From NCBI GenBank assembly GCA_902772455.1, contig CACYAW010000010.1, positions 32,951 to 96,950 on the forward strand: a stretch of 64,000 bases of DNA. The letters are read 5' to 3'. The number at the start of each line of letters is the position of its first letter. Positions within the stretch are counted from its first letter, which is position 1. The notes under the pieces were generated by a model that saw only the letters and a program-made list of their open reading frames with translations, ran no database searches and had not been told where the DNA came from. This document shows positions 55,001 to 62,648 of this stretch, in pieces. The DNA is from an uncultured Bacteroidales bacterium. GTDB taxonomy: Bacteria > Bacteroidota > Bacteroidia > Bacteroidales > Muribaculaceae. Both the position numbers and the translations under genes were made by a program.

Positions 55001-55108
55001 GCGCTCCAGATAGCCGGCAGCTTCGCTGTTCATCACGCCAGGCTGGGCCACCGCCACGACGGGAGCCGCCACAAGCACTGACATTAAGACTTTCTTAAAA
55101 TTAGCCAT
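52037..55108 (-). CDS. Large periplasmic tetratricopeptide repeat protein
   Basis: The 1023-residue protein has a signal peptide (MANFKKVLMSVLVAAPVVAVAQ) and then TPR units almost to the end, e.g. AAGYLERGKLMYESHNYVGAIDQLEHA, YYIALSRFERGDE, NVEGYLVDAYMNTTDYQRALTSIERI, KSAFQNAVASK and EYGAQATYELARMQYEMANYKGAEQTIN. The tail (about 990-1023) is low-complexity and rich in Asn, Ser and Lys. No enzyme domain is seen, so it is a scaffold or assembly protein; pairing with an outer-membrane barrel suggests a role in the envelope. A -7 element lies at 55193-55201. Confidence 0.92.
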   Translation of the reverse strand: MANFKKVLMSVLVAAPVVAVAQPGVMNSEAAGYLERGKLMYESHNYVGAIDQLEHAKQLPADASLREQADYYIALSRFERGDEGSLVALQRFIEQYPASMFAMEAQMKVGNYYFYRGQWESALWSYSLVRNRSLDLNSDEDLEYRRAYCNLRLGNYREAERQYHELDRSSRYAGASEFYKAYLDYAQGDYDEASAKFSRIPENSELGYQSQYYLTQISYNKKRYNDVITAGKDLLAQQGNDYFDAELNRIVGESYYHLGNDREARTYLRRYLDNPEGEPYRTAAYTMGVLDYRDGNYQAVVDNMLHVTDGSDALAQSAYLYLGQAKRQLADINGANMAFQQAAMMDCDKSVKETAYYNYAVGVSKGARTPFDKSVDLFENFLNEYPNSRYKDNVEGYLVDAYMNTTDYQRALTSIERIKKPGAKVLKAKQNILYNMGVQALANNRNKEADGYFKQAIAVGNYDKTALNESRLWLAEAEYREGNYTEAVKQQQEYVNAISKDDENYGIAQYNLGYSLYGQKRYAEAKSAFQNAVASKQLSNDLLADAYNRIGDSQYYARDFAGAQLSYDRAMHLDKSASGDYSMYQKGIMMGLSRQYADEINQMDALIAAYPKSELAPQAMLEKGNAQALLGKNNEALNTYATLLKNYPKSVEARRGLLQTALVNKSMDKEEAAIEAYKKVIKQYPTSDEAQAAAEDMKLIYADRGQLSEFSKFLNSVPNAPKIDVNEVERLTFEAAEKAAIDTRPNIDKMQQYLKDYPSGAYVAKAYYYIARYHYGKGSYNDALTAIDKALQTGGDASYAQDVLAMRSDILSRQGKLDQALQSYKELAERATSDDNRTLAQLGAMRVAKQMGNWNEVRLIAGNLLDRGGLTANEEKEVTLDRALSLAQVGNTAEAEAAFRSLAKDPTSEYGAQATYELARMQYEMANYKGAEQTINALIDKGTSHSYWLAKCFITLADVYYKQGNVSQAREYLQSLKTSYPGKEKEIFNEIDSRLNKWKSGNAASTSNSSTDNGKKKSTKSKD

Positions 55109-55192
55109 ATCTTGTAGTTTCTTTGTTATTTCCTTTAGACTTGGAGCGTCCCTGGCCGGGGCCGCCCGATGCCGTTCACACTAATATTAACT

Positions 55193-55201
55193 GCAAATTT
55201 A
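55193..55201 (-). promoter_or_regulatory. -7 element for the TPR-barrel pair
   Basis: TAAATTTGC on the minus strand, an exact -7 match with a leader of about 80 nt; the -33 region is weak. Confidence 0.5.
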
Positions 55202-55394
55202 GCGATAAATTGCCACATAACACCTTGTACACATCAAAAATAATCCTAAAAATCTATAATGCGGTCAAGGCCGCCGCCGCAATCGGGCCAAGACGCATAC
55301 CGACCCGTTACCTATCAGCATGTTGCACGACATCCGAGTCCACGCCCCAAAATGCTGCCCCAACGAAGAAAAAGCGAAAAAAACGGTAAGTTTT

Positions 55395-55425
55395 TTGCCA
55401 GTATATAAAAAATAACTACCTTTGC
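55395..55425 (+). promoter_or_regulatory. Bacteroidota-type promoter for the foldase gene
   Basis: TTG (55395-55397), 19 nt, then TACCTTTGC (55417-55425): an exact consensus pair 60 nt before the ATG. Confidence 0.75.
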
Positions 55426-55485
55426 GAGGTTTTTTGGCTAAAAGCCCTAAAATTGAAAGAAAGAACATAATAATAATAATTGTAA

Positions 55486-57567
55486 ATGGCTACATTAGAG
55501 AAAATTAGGCAGAGGAAAAAGATCCTTGCCATCGTGATCGGTGCCGCACTGCTCGCTTTCATTATCGAGGTGGGTGTCGAGGCCATCGGACGTTCCGGAG
55601 GCAACAGCGCAACCGCAAAAGTCGGCAATGAGAAAATTGACATTATGGCTTTCCAGCGCCGCGTGGAGCAAGAAGCCGCTGACGACCAGCAGAACAACAA
55701 GCAGATTGACGCCGCCGTGCGTCAGCAGCAGGTGCTGGACGAGATGATCAACGAGAAACTCCTTGAGCAGGAGTACAAGAAGTTAGGTATCTCGGTCAGT
55801 GACAGCGAAATCAGCGAGCTGATGATTGGCAAGAATGCCGCCCCCATGGTGGTACAGTTTGCCCAGCAGGTGGGTGCCAAGAGCCCTGCCGAGCTGTATG
55901 ATTTCATCATGAATCCCGGCAAGCAAGGCGTTCAAGACAATCAGGTGGCTGAGTTGCGCAACCAGTGGAACAAACTCAAAGACGATCTCATCAAGCAATA
56001 CAAGTTCGCCAAGCTGCAGACGCTGCTGGCAGGCTGCATGCAGCCTAACAACTTGGATCTTGCTCAGGTACAGGCTAACGAGTCGCTGACCAACGTCATC
56101 ACGTTTGTCAAGAAGGACTACGCAACCCTGCCCGACGACAAGTATCCCGTGAGTGATGCTGAACTCAAGGCTGAGTGGGAGAAGCTCAAACCCATGTTCA
56201 AAATGGACGACAAAGTTTGCGCACTTCACTACATCGCCGTGAACATCGAGCCCAGTGCCGAGGATATCGCAGCTGCCAACAAGATCGCTGACGCCGCTTA
56301 CATCGCCCTGCAGAAGGGTCGCGGCATTGACTCAGTGCGTCTGCTGGGTACTGTTAAGATCGACACTGCCAAGATGGTTCAGAAAGACATGCCCGTTAAG
56401 GTGCGTGACCTCTTTGCTGGCGCACAGCTGGGTGCAACCCACCGCGACAGCACCGTTGGTAACCACCACGTGATGTACAAGCTCATCAACAAGGAAGTGA
56501 GCCTCGACTCGGTAGAGCTGAGCTACGTGATCGCCCAGGGCGATGCCAAGTTCCAGAAGAGCATCCTGGATCAGCTCAACAGCGGCAAGTCTCTTGACGA
56601 GCTGAAGAAGGCCAATGCACAGAAGGTTGACGGTAAGACCAACGAGTGGCAGCGCATCTACAACGCTCCCGACTCGATGAAGGTTAAGATCGCCAACGCT
56701 GCTCCCGGCACCTACTTCACCTACATGAGCGCTGAGCAAGGCGCAACTCTGATGCGCGTTGACAGCAAGAAGCCCGCCAAGACCTTCTACACGGTGGCTA
56801 CCGTCAGCTATGACGCCTATGCCAGCACCAAGACCAGCGACCAGCTGCGTGACAAGTTCCAGGACTTCCTGAACAAGAACAAGACCGCCAAGAGCTTTGC
56901 TGAGAATGCTGCCAAGGCCGGCTACAACGCCGTAGAGGAGATGATCACTCCGAGCACCGCTCAACTTGGTTTGGGTGTTTACGGTCAGAGCGCCATTAAG
57001 GACAGCCGCAAGGCTATCAAGTGGGCATTTGACAACAAGCAGGACATGGTATCGCCTATCTTCAGCGACAACAACGACGTGCTGCTTGCAGTTGCCGTCG
57101 ATGGTATCTATGAGGATGGTTACGCCCCCTACACCTATCCTGATATCAAGGATCTGCTGGAAACCCGCATTCGCAGCAGCAAGAAGGGTGACGCTCTGGT
57201 GAAGCAGTACCAAGGCAAGGCTAAAGACCTGGCCGGTTATGCTGCCGCTCTGGGTACCCAGATTGACACTGTAAACATTGTGTTCTCCAAGAACAGCGAT
57301 CCCAAGCTGGGTAGCGAGCCCGGTCTTATCGGCCGCATGTCGGTTGCCAAGCAGGGCGCCCTGCAGGGTCCCACCAAGGGTGAGCACGCCATGTTTGTTT
57401 ACCAGGTTGTAAAGCAGGAGAAGTCCGACTACAAGCCCACCAAGGAAGAGTTGGCAAACCGCTACAACCAGAGCCGTGGTGCACAGGTATTCTCTAACGC
57501 GCGTACCATGTTCAACATCTTGTCCAAGGCGACCAAGGTAAAGAAACGCTTGATTGACTTCTATTAA
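55486..57567 (+). CDS. PpiD/SurA-like periplasmic peptidyl-prolyl isomerase
   Basis: The 693-residue protein has a cytoplasmic start (MATLEKIRQRKK), one membrane helix (about 13-30) and a large periplasmic part. The SurA/PpiD N-terminal chaperone region is visible (KVGNEKIDIMAFQRRVEQEA, then QVLDEMINEKLLEQEYKKLGISVSDSEI at about 84-111). A rotamase-type segment follows (about 230-345, CALHYIAVNIEPSAEDI to HHVMYKLINKE). It should help outer-membrane and secreted proteins fold. Length and anchoring fit PpiD better than SurA. It has its own promoter and a strong terminator. Confidence 0.9.
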   Translation: MATLEKIRQRKKILAIVIGAALLAFIIEVGVEAIGRSGGNSATAKVGNEKIDIMAFQRRVEQEAADDQQNNKQIDAAVRQQQVLDEMINEKLLEQEYKKLGISVSDSEISELMIGKNAAPMVVQFAQQVGAKSPAELYDFIMNPGKQGVQDNQVAELRNQWNKLKDDLIKQYKFAKLQTLLAGCMQPNNLDLAQVQANESLTNVITFVKKDYATLPDDKYPVSDAELKAEWEKLKPMFKMDDKVCALHYIAVNIEPSAEDIAAANKIADAAYIALQKGRGIDSVRLLGTVKIDTAKMVQKDMPVKVRDLFAGAQLGATHRDSTVGNHHVMYKLINKEVSLDSVELSYVIAQGDAKFQKSILDQLNSGKSLDELKKANAQKVDGKTNEWQRIYNAPDSMKVKIANAAPGTYFTYMSAEQGATLMRVDSKKPAKTFYTVATVSYDAYASTKTSDQLRDKFQDFLNKNKTAKSFAENAAKAGYNAVEEMITPSTAQLGLGVYGQSAIKDSRKAIKWAFDNKQDMVSPIFSDNNDVLLAVAVDGIYEDGYAPYTYPDIKDLLETRIRSSKKGDALVKQYQGKAKDLAGYAAALGTQIDTVNIVFSKNSDPKLGSEPGLIGRMSVAKQGALQGPTKGEHAMFVYQVVKQEKSDYKPTKEELANRYNQSRGAQVFSNARTMFNILSKATKVKKRLIDFY

Positions 57568-57592
57568 TTCCGTCAAGCAGACGAGACACTAT

Positions 57593-57631
57593 CAAGTCCT
57601 GCCGGCATCCCGCTGGCAGGACTTGTTTTTT
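57593..57631 (+). terminator. Intrinsic terminator of the foldase gene
   Basis: CAAGTCCTGCC and GGCAGGACTTG form an exact 11-bp stem (57593-57625) followed by six T. Confidence 0.9.
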
Positions 57632-57685
57632 GATTGAAAAAGCATTTTTATGGGGCTATTGGCATCCTATCTCAAAAAAAAAGCC

Positions 57686-57693
57686 TAACTTTG
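57686..57693 (+). promoter_or_regulatory. -7 element for sufE
   Basis: TAACTTTG, a -7 match 29 nt before the sufE start; the closest TTG is 24 nt upstream, slightly too far. Confidence 0.5.
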
Positions 57694-57722
57694 GAGGTTA
57701 AACCAAAACATTACCATATTTC

Positions 57723-58157
57723 ATGTCAACAGTCAACGAACGACAAGACGAAATCATTGAGGAATTTGAGGGTCTGGACGATTGGATGGACCGCTATCAG
57801 GTCATCATCGACATGGGCAACTCCATGCCAGCACTGGACGAGCAATACAAGACCGCCGACAACCTGATTGACGGTTGCCAGAGCCGCGTGTGGCTCCAGG
57901 CCGATTACACCGAGGGCAAGATGCGACTGCAGGCCGACAGCGACGCCATCATCGTCAAGGGCATCATCTCGATGCTTGTGCGCGTGCTCGACGGCTGCAC
58001 ACCGCAGGAAGTGCTGGATGCCGACCTCTACTTCATCGAGCGCATCGGTCTGAGGGAGCACCTCTCCCCCACCCGCAGCAACGGTCTGCTGGCTATGGTT
58101 AAGCAGATCCGCGCCTATGCCATCGCCTATCAGGCACGCGAGCATAGCGGCTGTTAA
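57723..58157 (+). CDS. sufE: SufE family sulfur acceptor for Fe-S cluster assembly
   Basis: SufE takes persulfide sulfur from the SufS desulfurase and passes it to the SufBCD scaffold. The 144-residue protein shows the family path: LDDWMDRYQVIIDMGNSMPAL, LIDGCQSRVWLQ with the active-site Cys52, ADSDAIIVKGIISMLVRVLDG, and IGLREHLSPTRSNGLLAMVKQIR near the C-terminus. Length and motifs are standard. No suf operon genes are adjacent. It lies 52 nt before the first POT transporter gene, and they may share a transcript. Confidence 0.94.
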   Translation: MSTVNERQDEIIEEFEGLDDWMDRYQVIIDMGNSMPALDEQYKTADNLIDGCQSRVWLQADYTEGKMRLQADSDAIIVKGIISMLVRVLDGCTPQEVLDADLYFIERIGLREHLSPTRSNGLLAMVKQIRAYAIAYQAREHSGC

Positions 58158-58209
58158 AACGACAATCAAATCACATTATTAATATTAACCAATCAACCAA
58201 AACAAAATT

Positions 58210-59775
58210 ATGTTTAAAAACCATCCCAAGGGTCTAATCCCTGCCGCCTTGAGTAACATGGGCGAGCGCTTCGGCTACTACATCATGGCAGCCGTGCTGT
58301 CGCTGTTCCTGTGCTCGAAATTCGGTCTAGCCGATGACAAAGCGGCCCTGATTTACTCAATTTTCCTGGCTGCCATCTACATTCTGAGCCTCGTGGGCGG
58401 TATCATTGCCGACCGCACCCAGAACTACAAGGGCACCATCATGACGGGTATCATCATCATGGCACTCGGCTATGCCGCCCTGGCCATCCCCATCACCGCC
58501 ACCTCAGGCACGATGACCATGCTGCTCGTGCTCACCTGCGTGGCACTGGTGATGATCGCCTTCGGTAACGGTCTGTTCAAGGGCAACCTGCAGGCCATCG
58601 TGGGACAGATGTATGATGACATGGAGGCCGATGCCGCCGCCGCTGGCAAATCCGAAGAGGAACTCAAGGCCATGAAGGGCCGCCGCGACGCCGGTTTCCA
58701 GATTTTCTATGTCTTCATCAACATCGGTGGCTTGCTGGCTCCGTTCATTGCACCCTTCCTGCGCAAGTGGTGGCTGGGCCGTCACGGCTTCACCTATGTA
58801 GCCGAGCTGCCAGCCCTGTGCCACAAGTACATCGACGGCACCATCCCTAGCGACCAGATGGCCAACCTACAGACCTACCTCACCCAGGCAGGCGTGAACG
58901 GTGGCGCTTCTCCCGAAGCATGCCAGAGCTATCTCGAGGTGTTCAACCAGGGTGTTCACTTTGCCTTCATCGCATCGGTTATCGCCATGCTGATTTCGCT
59001 GAGCATCTTTATCGCCAAGCGCGGCCTCTTCCCCACTCCCGGCAAGAAGACTGCTGCTGCTTCGGTTGAGCTGACTCCCGAGGAGAAGAGATCCATGGCC
59101 AAGGAGCTCAGACAGCGTCTGTATGCCCTGTTTGCAGTGCTCGGCGTTGTGATCTTCTTCTGGTTCTCGTTCCACCAGAACGGCGTGACACTGTCGTTCT
59201 TCGCACGCGACTTCGTCAAGAGTGACCAGCTGCCCGCCGAGTTGTGGCAAGCCGTTAACCCGTTCTTCGTGATCGTGCTCACCCCGATCATCATGCTGAT
59301 CTTCGGTGCCCTGAGCAAACGCGGCAAGGAAATCTCCACCCCGCGCAAGATCGCTTACGGTATGTGCATCGCCGGTATGGCTTATCTGTTCCTGGCTATT
59401 TACTCTTACACCGCCGGTTATCCCTCGGGTGATGAGTTCAAGCTGCTCGATGCCGACACCAAGATGGGCATGAAGGCCGGCTGGTGGGTAATGATTGTTA
59501 CCTACTTCCTGCTGACCGTCGCTGAGCTGTTCATCTCGCCGCTGGGTCTGTCGTTCGTGTCCAAGGTGGCTCCCAAGACCATGCTCGGTCTGTGCCAGGG
59601 TCTGTGGCTGGGTACTACGGCTGTCGGCAACATGCTGCTGCCCATCGGTACCATCATGTACAACAAGATTCCGTTGTGGCAGTGCTGGGGCGTGTTCATC
59701 GTTGTCTGCCTGATTTCGATGGCCGTCATGCTCGCCATGGTTAAGTGGCTCGAGCGTGTCACCAGCGACAAGTAA
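58210..59775 (+). CDS. POT family proton-coupled peptide transporter, copy 1
   Basis: The 521-residue MFS protein should import di- and tripeptides with protons. It has the POT-type opening NMGERFGYYIMAAVLSLFL, where the first Glu of the usual ExxER motif is replaced by Asn, and LFKGNLQAIVGQMYDD in the first half. A cytoplasmic insertion of about 80 residues lies in the middle (EADAAAAGKSEEELKAM and a second part EEKRSMAKELRQRL), and 12 to 14 membrane helices can be counted. FWFSFHQNGVTLSFFARDFV begins the second half. It works logically with the secreted C10 proteases and PepT in peptide use. Confidence 0.92.
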   Translation: MFKNHPKGLIPAALSNMGERFGYYIMAAVLSLFLCSKFGLADDKAALIYSIFLAAIYILSLVGGIIADRTQNYKGTIMTGIIIMALGYAALAIPITATSGTMTMLLVLTCVALVMIAFGNGLFKGNLQAIVGQMYDDMEADAAAAGKSEEELKAMKGRRDAGFQIFYVFINIGGLLAPFIAPFLRKWWLGRHGFTYVAELPALCHKYIDGTIPSDQMANLQTYLTQAGVNGGASPEACQSYLEVFNQGVHFAFIASVIAMLISLSIFIAKRGLFPTPGKKTAAASVELTPEEKRSMAKELRQRLYALFAVLGVVIFFWFSFHQNGVTLSFFARDFVKSDQLPAELWQAVNPFFVIVLTPIIMLIFGALSKRGKEISTPRKIAYGMCIAGMAYLFLAIYSYTAGYPSGDEFKLLDADTKMGMKAGWWVMIVTYFLLTVAELFISPLGLSFVSKVAPKTMLGLCQGLWLGTTAVGNMLLPIGTIMYNKIPLWQCWGVFIVVCLISMAVMLAMVKWLERVTSDK

Positions 59776-59803
59776 TCCAAAACCGCATTATAACACATTA
59801 ACC

Positions 59804-59857
59804 CTATAGAGAATCTAGGGAATCTAGAACAACTAGATTTTCTAGATTCTCTAATAA
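59804..59857. repeat. Six tandem 9-bp spacer units (CTAG core)
   Basis: Units ctatagaga, atctaggga, atctagaac, aactagatt, ttctagatt and ctctaataa lie in register between the two POT genes, 15 nt before the second ATG. Confidence 0.85.
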
Positions 59858-59872
59858 AAAAGACATTAAACT

Positions 59873-61414
59873 ATGTTTGAAGGACAACCTAAAGGACTAT
59901 TCGCGTTGGCATTGGCCAACACGGGCGAGCGCTTTGGCTACTACACCATGATTGCCGTGTTCGCCCTCTTCCTCAGGGCCAACTATGGTTTGTCGCCAGC
60001 CGTTGCAGGCACCATCTACAGTTCGTTCCTGATGGTAGTGTATTTCCTCCCGTTGATTGGCGGTTGGATGGCCGATAAATTCGGTTTTGGCAAGATGGTG
60101 ACCATCGGTATCATCATCATGTTCCTGGGCTATCTGCTCTTGGCCGTTCCTCTGGGCGGCAACACGTTTGCTCTGATCGTGATGATTGGCGCGCTATTGC
60201 TCATTGGCCTGGGTACAGGCCTTTTCAAGGGCAACCTGCAGGTGATGGTGGGCAATCTGTATGATGACACCCGCTATGCCGCTAAGCGTGACTCTGGCTT
60301 CTCGATTTTCTACATGGCCATCAACATCGGTGCCCTGTTCGCACCGACAGCAGCTGTCAAGATCAAGGAGTATGCCGAGACCGTATGGGGCTTCTCGTCC
60401 AACGACGCATACCACTTCTCCTTTGCTGTGGCATGTGTTTCGCTGGTGCTCTCGATTGCCATTTACTATGCCTTCCGCAGCACGTTCCGTCACTGCGAGG
60501 GTGGCAAGAAGGATGCCGTCAAGGATGAAGCCAACAACATCAAAGAGCCCGAATTGAGCAAAGAGGACACTAAAGCACGTATCATCGCCTTGTGCCTTGT
60601 ATTTGCTGTGGTCGTTTTCTTCTGGATGGCATTCCACCAGAACGGTCTATCACTGACCTTCTTCGCTGACGAGTTCACCGCCAACACGTCGAGCGGCCTG
60701 GAAAGCATGGCCTTTGACGTATGGAATCTGGTATTGATCATCTTTATCGTTTATGCCGGATTCTCGTTGTTCCAGAGCAAGACCGCCAAGGCCAAGGGCA
60801 TCTCGGGCGCCATTATCCTGGCCGCATTGGGCATCCTGTACTACAAGTACACCCGCACCACTGGCAGCATCGACATCGCTGCTCCGATTTTCCAGCAGTT
60901 CAACCCCTTCTATGTGGTGGCCTTGACACCAGTATCGATGGCCATCTTCAGCTGGTTGGCCAGCAAAGGCAAGGAGCCGTCGGCACCACGCAAGATCGCT
61001 TATGGTATGGTTGTTGCCGCCATCGCTTATGCCATCATGGCGTTTGCCTCGGTAGGTCTGCCCATGCCCGAACAGGTTCAGGATGCCAGTGGCAACCTCG
61101 TCGGCAAGCATGTGGCTGACGTGACGCCCAACCTGCTCATCAGCGTCTATCTTGTGCTGACCTTCGGTGAGCTGTTGCTCTCGCCCATGGGCATCTCGTT
61201 CGTCAGCAAGGTGGCTCCTCCCAAGTATAAGGGAGCGATGATGGGTGGTTGGTTTGTATCGACCGCACTGGGCAACCAGCTGGTACTTGTGGGTGGCGCC
61301 CTGTGGGGCAAGGTACCCTTGTGGGTATGCTGGTGCGTGTTCCTGGGCGTCTGTCTCGTCGCCGCCATCTTCATGTTCGCCATGATGAAGCGCCTCGAGA
61401 AAGTCGCGAAGTAA
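59873..61414 (+). CDS. POT family proton-coupled peptide transporter, copy 2
   Basis: The 513-residue paralogue follows copy 1 by 97 nt in the same direction. It shares NTGERFGYYTMIAVFALFLR, LFKGNLQVMVGNLYDD, SIFYMAINIGALFAP, FWMAFHQNGLSLTFFADEF, and the late SPMGISFVSKVAPPKYKGAMMGGWF segment. Its first half is shorter than in copy 1, and a low-complexity charged loop (EGGKKDAVKDEANNIKEPEL) separates the halves. Two such transporters in tandem probably differ in peptide preference. A REP-type inverted pair lies directly downstream. Confidence 0.92.
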   Translation: MFEGQPKGLFALALANTGERFGYYTMIAVFALFLRANYGLSPAVAGTIYSSFLMVVYFLPLIGGWMADKFGFGKMVTIGIIIMFLGYLLLAVPLGGNTFALIVMIGALLLIGLGTGLFKGNLQVMVGNLYDDTRYAAKRDSGFSIFYMAINIGALFAPTAAVKIKEYAETVWGFSSNDAYHFSFAVACVSLVLSIAIYYAFRSTFRHCEGGKKDAVKDEANNIKEPELSKEDTKARIIALCLVFAVVVFFWMAFHQNGLSLTFFADEFTANTSSGLESMAFDVWNLVLIIFIVYAGFSLFQSKTAKAKGISGAIILAALGILYYKYTRTTGSIDIAAPIFQQFNPFYVVALTPVSMAIFSWLASKGKEPSAPRKIAYGMVVAAIAYAIMAFASVGLPMPEQVQDASGNLVGKHVADVTPNLLISVYLVLTFGELLLSPMGISFVSKVAPPKYKGAMMGGWFVSTALGNQLVLVGGALWGKVPLWVCWCVFLGVCLVAAIFMFAMMKRLEKVAK

Positions 61415-61423
61415 TAAACCATA

Positions 61424-61506
61424 AGCGAGCCAAAGGCTCGCAATACCTCAACGGCCTGAACGACCGGGACGGAACCGTCGGGGTATTGCGAGCCTCTGGC
61501 TCGCTT
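61424..61506. repeat. Pair of REP-type palindromes in inverted orientation
   Basis: GCGAGCC-AAA-GGCTCGC (61425-61441) followed by AATACC, then after a 40-nt loop GGTATT followed by GCGAGCC-TCT-GGCTCGC (61488-61504). Each is a 7-bp palindrome with a 3-nt loop, and the two are mirror images, as in REP/BIME elements. A third copy lies after the next gene (62493-62509). Confidence 0.85.
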
Positions 61507-61521
61507 TATTATTGACAAGAA

Positions 61522-62484
61522 ATGGACGACAAGCGCAACGAGGGGCGCAAGCAATGGTCACGGAACCATCCCAACGTGGATGCCACTCCGTCGATGAAGC
61601 GACGGATGGTTGAGCATGACTATTATGGCCGTGGCATCTACTTGATCACCTTGTGCGTTGATAAGCGTGTGCCGCGGTTAGGAACCCTATGCGGGCCCGA
61701 CAGCAGCCATCCTCAGCCGTGGGTGAACCTGTCGCCGCTGGGCGAGAGCGTGAGGAACGAGTGGTTGGGCATTCCCCGCTACTATCCTCAAATCAAAGTG
61801 CTGGCTCTTACCGTAATGCCCGACAACTTGCACGGCATCCTGTTTGTCGCTGAGCCATTGCCTGTGCATCTGGGCAAAGTCATCACTGGCTTCAAGGTTG
61901 GCTGCAACAGGGCAGTCAGGGAGTTGGGGCAACCCGTGCCTTTATGGGAACCCGGCTACACCGATGGCGTGCTTCGGGGCAAAAGCCAACTTGACCGCTG
62001 GAAAGCCTACATTAACGATAACCCTCGCCGCCTGTGGATAAAACGACAGCATCACGAGTTCTTCACTGTCTCCCATCATCTCACGATTGCAGGCGCCGCA
62101 GTAACCGCGATGGGCAACCATCAGCTTTTGCAGTACCCATCCATATTGCAGGTTTACTGTTCACGACGCTTGAATGATGAAGAAATAGCGCGCGAAGGGG
62201 ACAGGCTGCTCTGTCAAGGAGCCGTTCTTGTTTCTCCCGCCATCAGCCCAGGCGAGAAAGCCATCATGAACAGGGCACTCGAGGCGGGAGTCCCCATCAT
62301 CCTCATCACTGACAACGGCTTCTCAGAGATGTCAAAGCCCGGCGGAAAGCTATTCGATGCCTGTGCAGCAGGCAAGGTATTGCTAATCTCCAAGAATGCA
62401 CACCACAACGACTACCAGCCACTAACCCAAGAGCGATGCCGTGAGATGAACGCCCTGGCACGGGCAATCGCCTTACAGCCGTGA
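61522..62484 (+). CDS. Y1-transposase-like (RAYT-type) domain fused to a SLOG/DprA-like domain
   Basis: The 320-residue protein has two parts. Residues about 30-175 resemble the Y1 (IS200-type) domain of REP-associated tyrosine transposases: YGRGIYLITLCVDKRV, ALTVMPDNLHGILFV, WEPGYTDGVLRGKSQLDRWK and YINDNPRRLW. The HUH histidine pair is degenerate (Asn102-Leu-His104), with Tyr146 in the GYTD segment as a candidate nucleophile. Residues about 196-316 (CSRRLNDEEIAREGD, VSPAISPGEKAIMNRALEAG, IILITDNGF) look like a Rossmann-type SLOG/DprA-like nucleotide-binding domain; this is pattern-based. REP-type palindromes flank the gene on both sides. Catalytic status and role are not known. Confidence 0.7.
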   Translation: MDDKRNEGRKQWSRNHPNVDATPSMKRRMVEHDYYGRGIYLITLCVDKRVPRLGTLCGPDSSHPQPWVNLSPLGESVRNEWLGIPRYYPQIKVLALTVMPDNLHGILFVAEPLPVHLGKVITGFKVGCNRAVRELGQPVPLWEPGYTDGVLRGKSQLDRWKAYINDNPRRLWIKRQHHEFFTVSHHLTIAGAAVTAMGNHQLLQYPSILQVYCSRRLNDEEIAREGDRLLCQGAVLVSPAISPGEKAIMNRALEAGVPIILITDNGFSEMSKPGGKLFDACAAGKVLLISKNAHHNDYQPLTQERCREMNALARAIALQP

Positions 62485-62492
62485 CTGCGACA

Positions 62493-62509
62493 GCGAGCCT
62501 AAGGCTCGC
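62493..62509. repeat. REP-type palindrome downstream of the RAYT-like gene
   Basis: GCGAGCC-TAA-GGCTCGC followed by AATAC, in the same orientation as the copy at 61425-61441. It begins 9 nt past the stop. Confidence 0.85.
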
Positions 62510-62545
62510 AATACTCTGACAAAGAAGCTGAGAAAGAGCCGTGCA

Positions 62546-62570
62546 AAAATCCACAATTTTTGTGGATTTT
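62546..62570. terminator. A/T-flanked hairpin upstream of pepT
   Basis: AAAATCCACAA and TTGTGGATTTT form an 11-bp stem (outer A/T arms) with a 3-nt loop, as in bidirectional intrinsic terminators. It lies between the RAYT-like gene and the pepT promoter. Confidence 0.65.
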
Positions 62571-62596
62571 GTATGGCTTTTTTGAGGTTTTATTGC

Positions 62597-62604
62597 TAAC
62601 TTTG
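62597..62604 (+). promoter_or_regulatory. -7 element for pepT
   Basis: TAACTTTG, a -7 match 44 nt before the pepT start codon; the -33 element is unclear. Confidence 0.5.
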
Positions 62605-62648
62605 TGAGTTGAAAAGAAATATAACCATTAACAATAGAATATCACACT

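Larger units (their letters stand above)
55109..55485. other. Divergent intergenic region, 377 nt
   Basis: This gap between the minus-strand TPR gene and the plus-strand foldase gene holds one promoter in each direction (55193-55201 and 55395-55425). The middle part (about 55260-55380) is GC-rich with CCGCCGCCGC and an A-rich end, but I see no convincing gene, repeat or RNA structure there. Confidence 0.6.

Noticed and set aside
55123-55389. Small plus-strand frame in the divergent gap
   Set aside because: No recognisable motif, lies upstream of the mapped promoter and crosses the opposite promoter.
56332-57576. Minus-strand open frame of 414 codons
   Set aside because: Complement of the foldase gene; no signal, motif or promoter.
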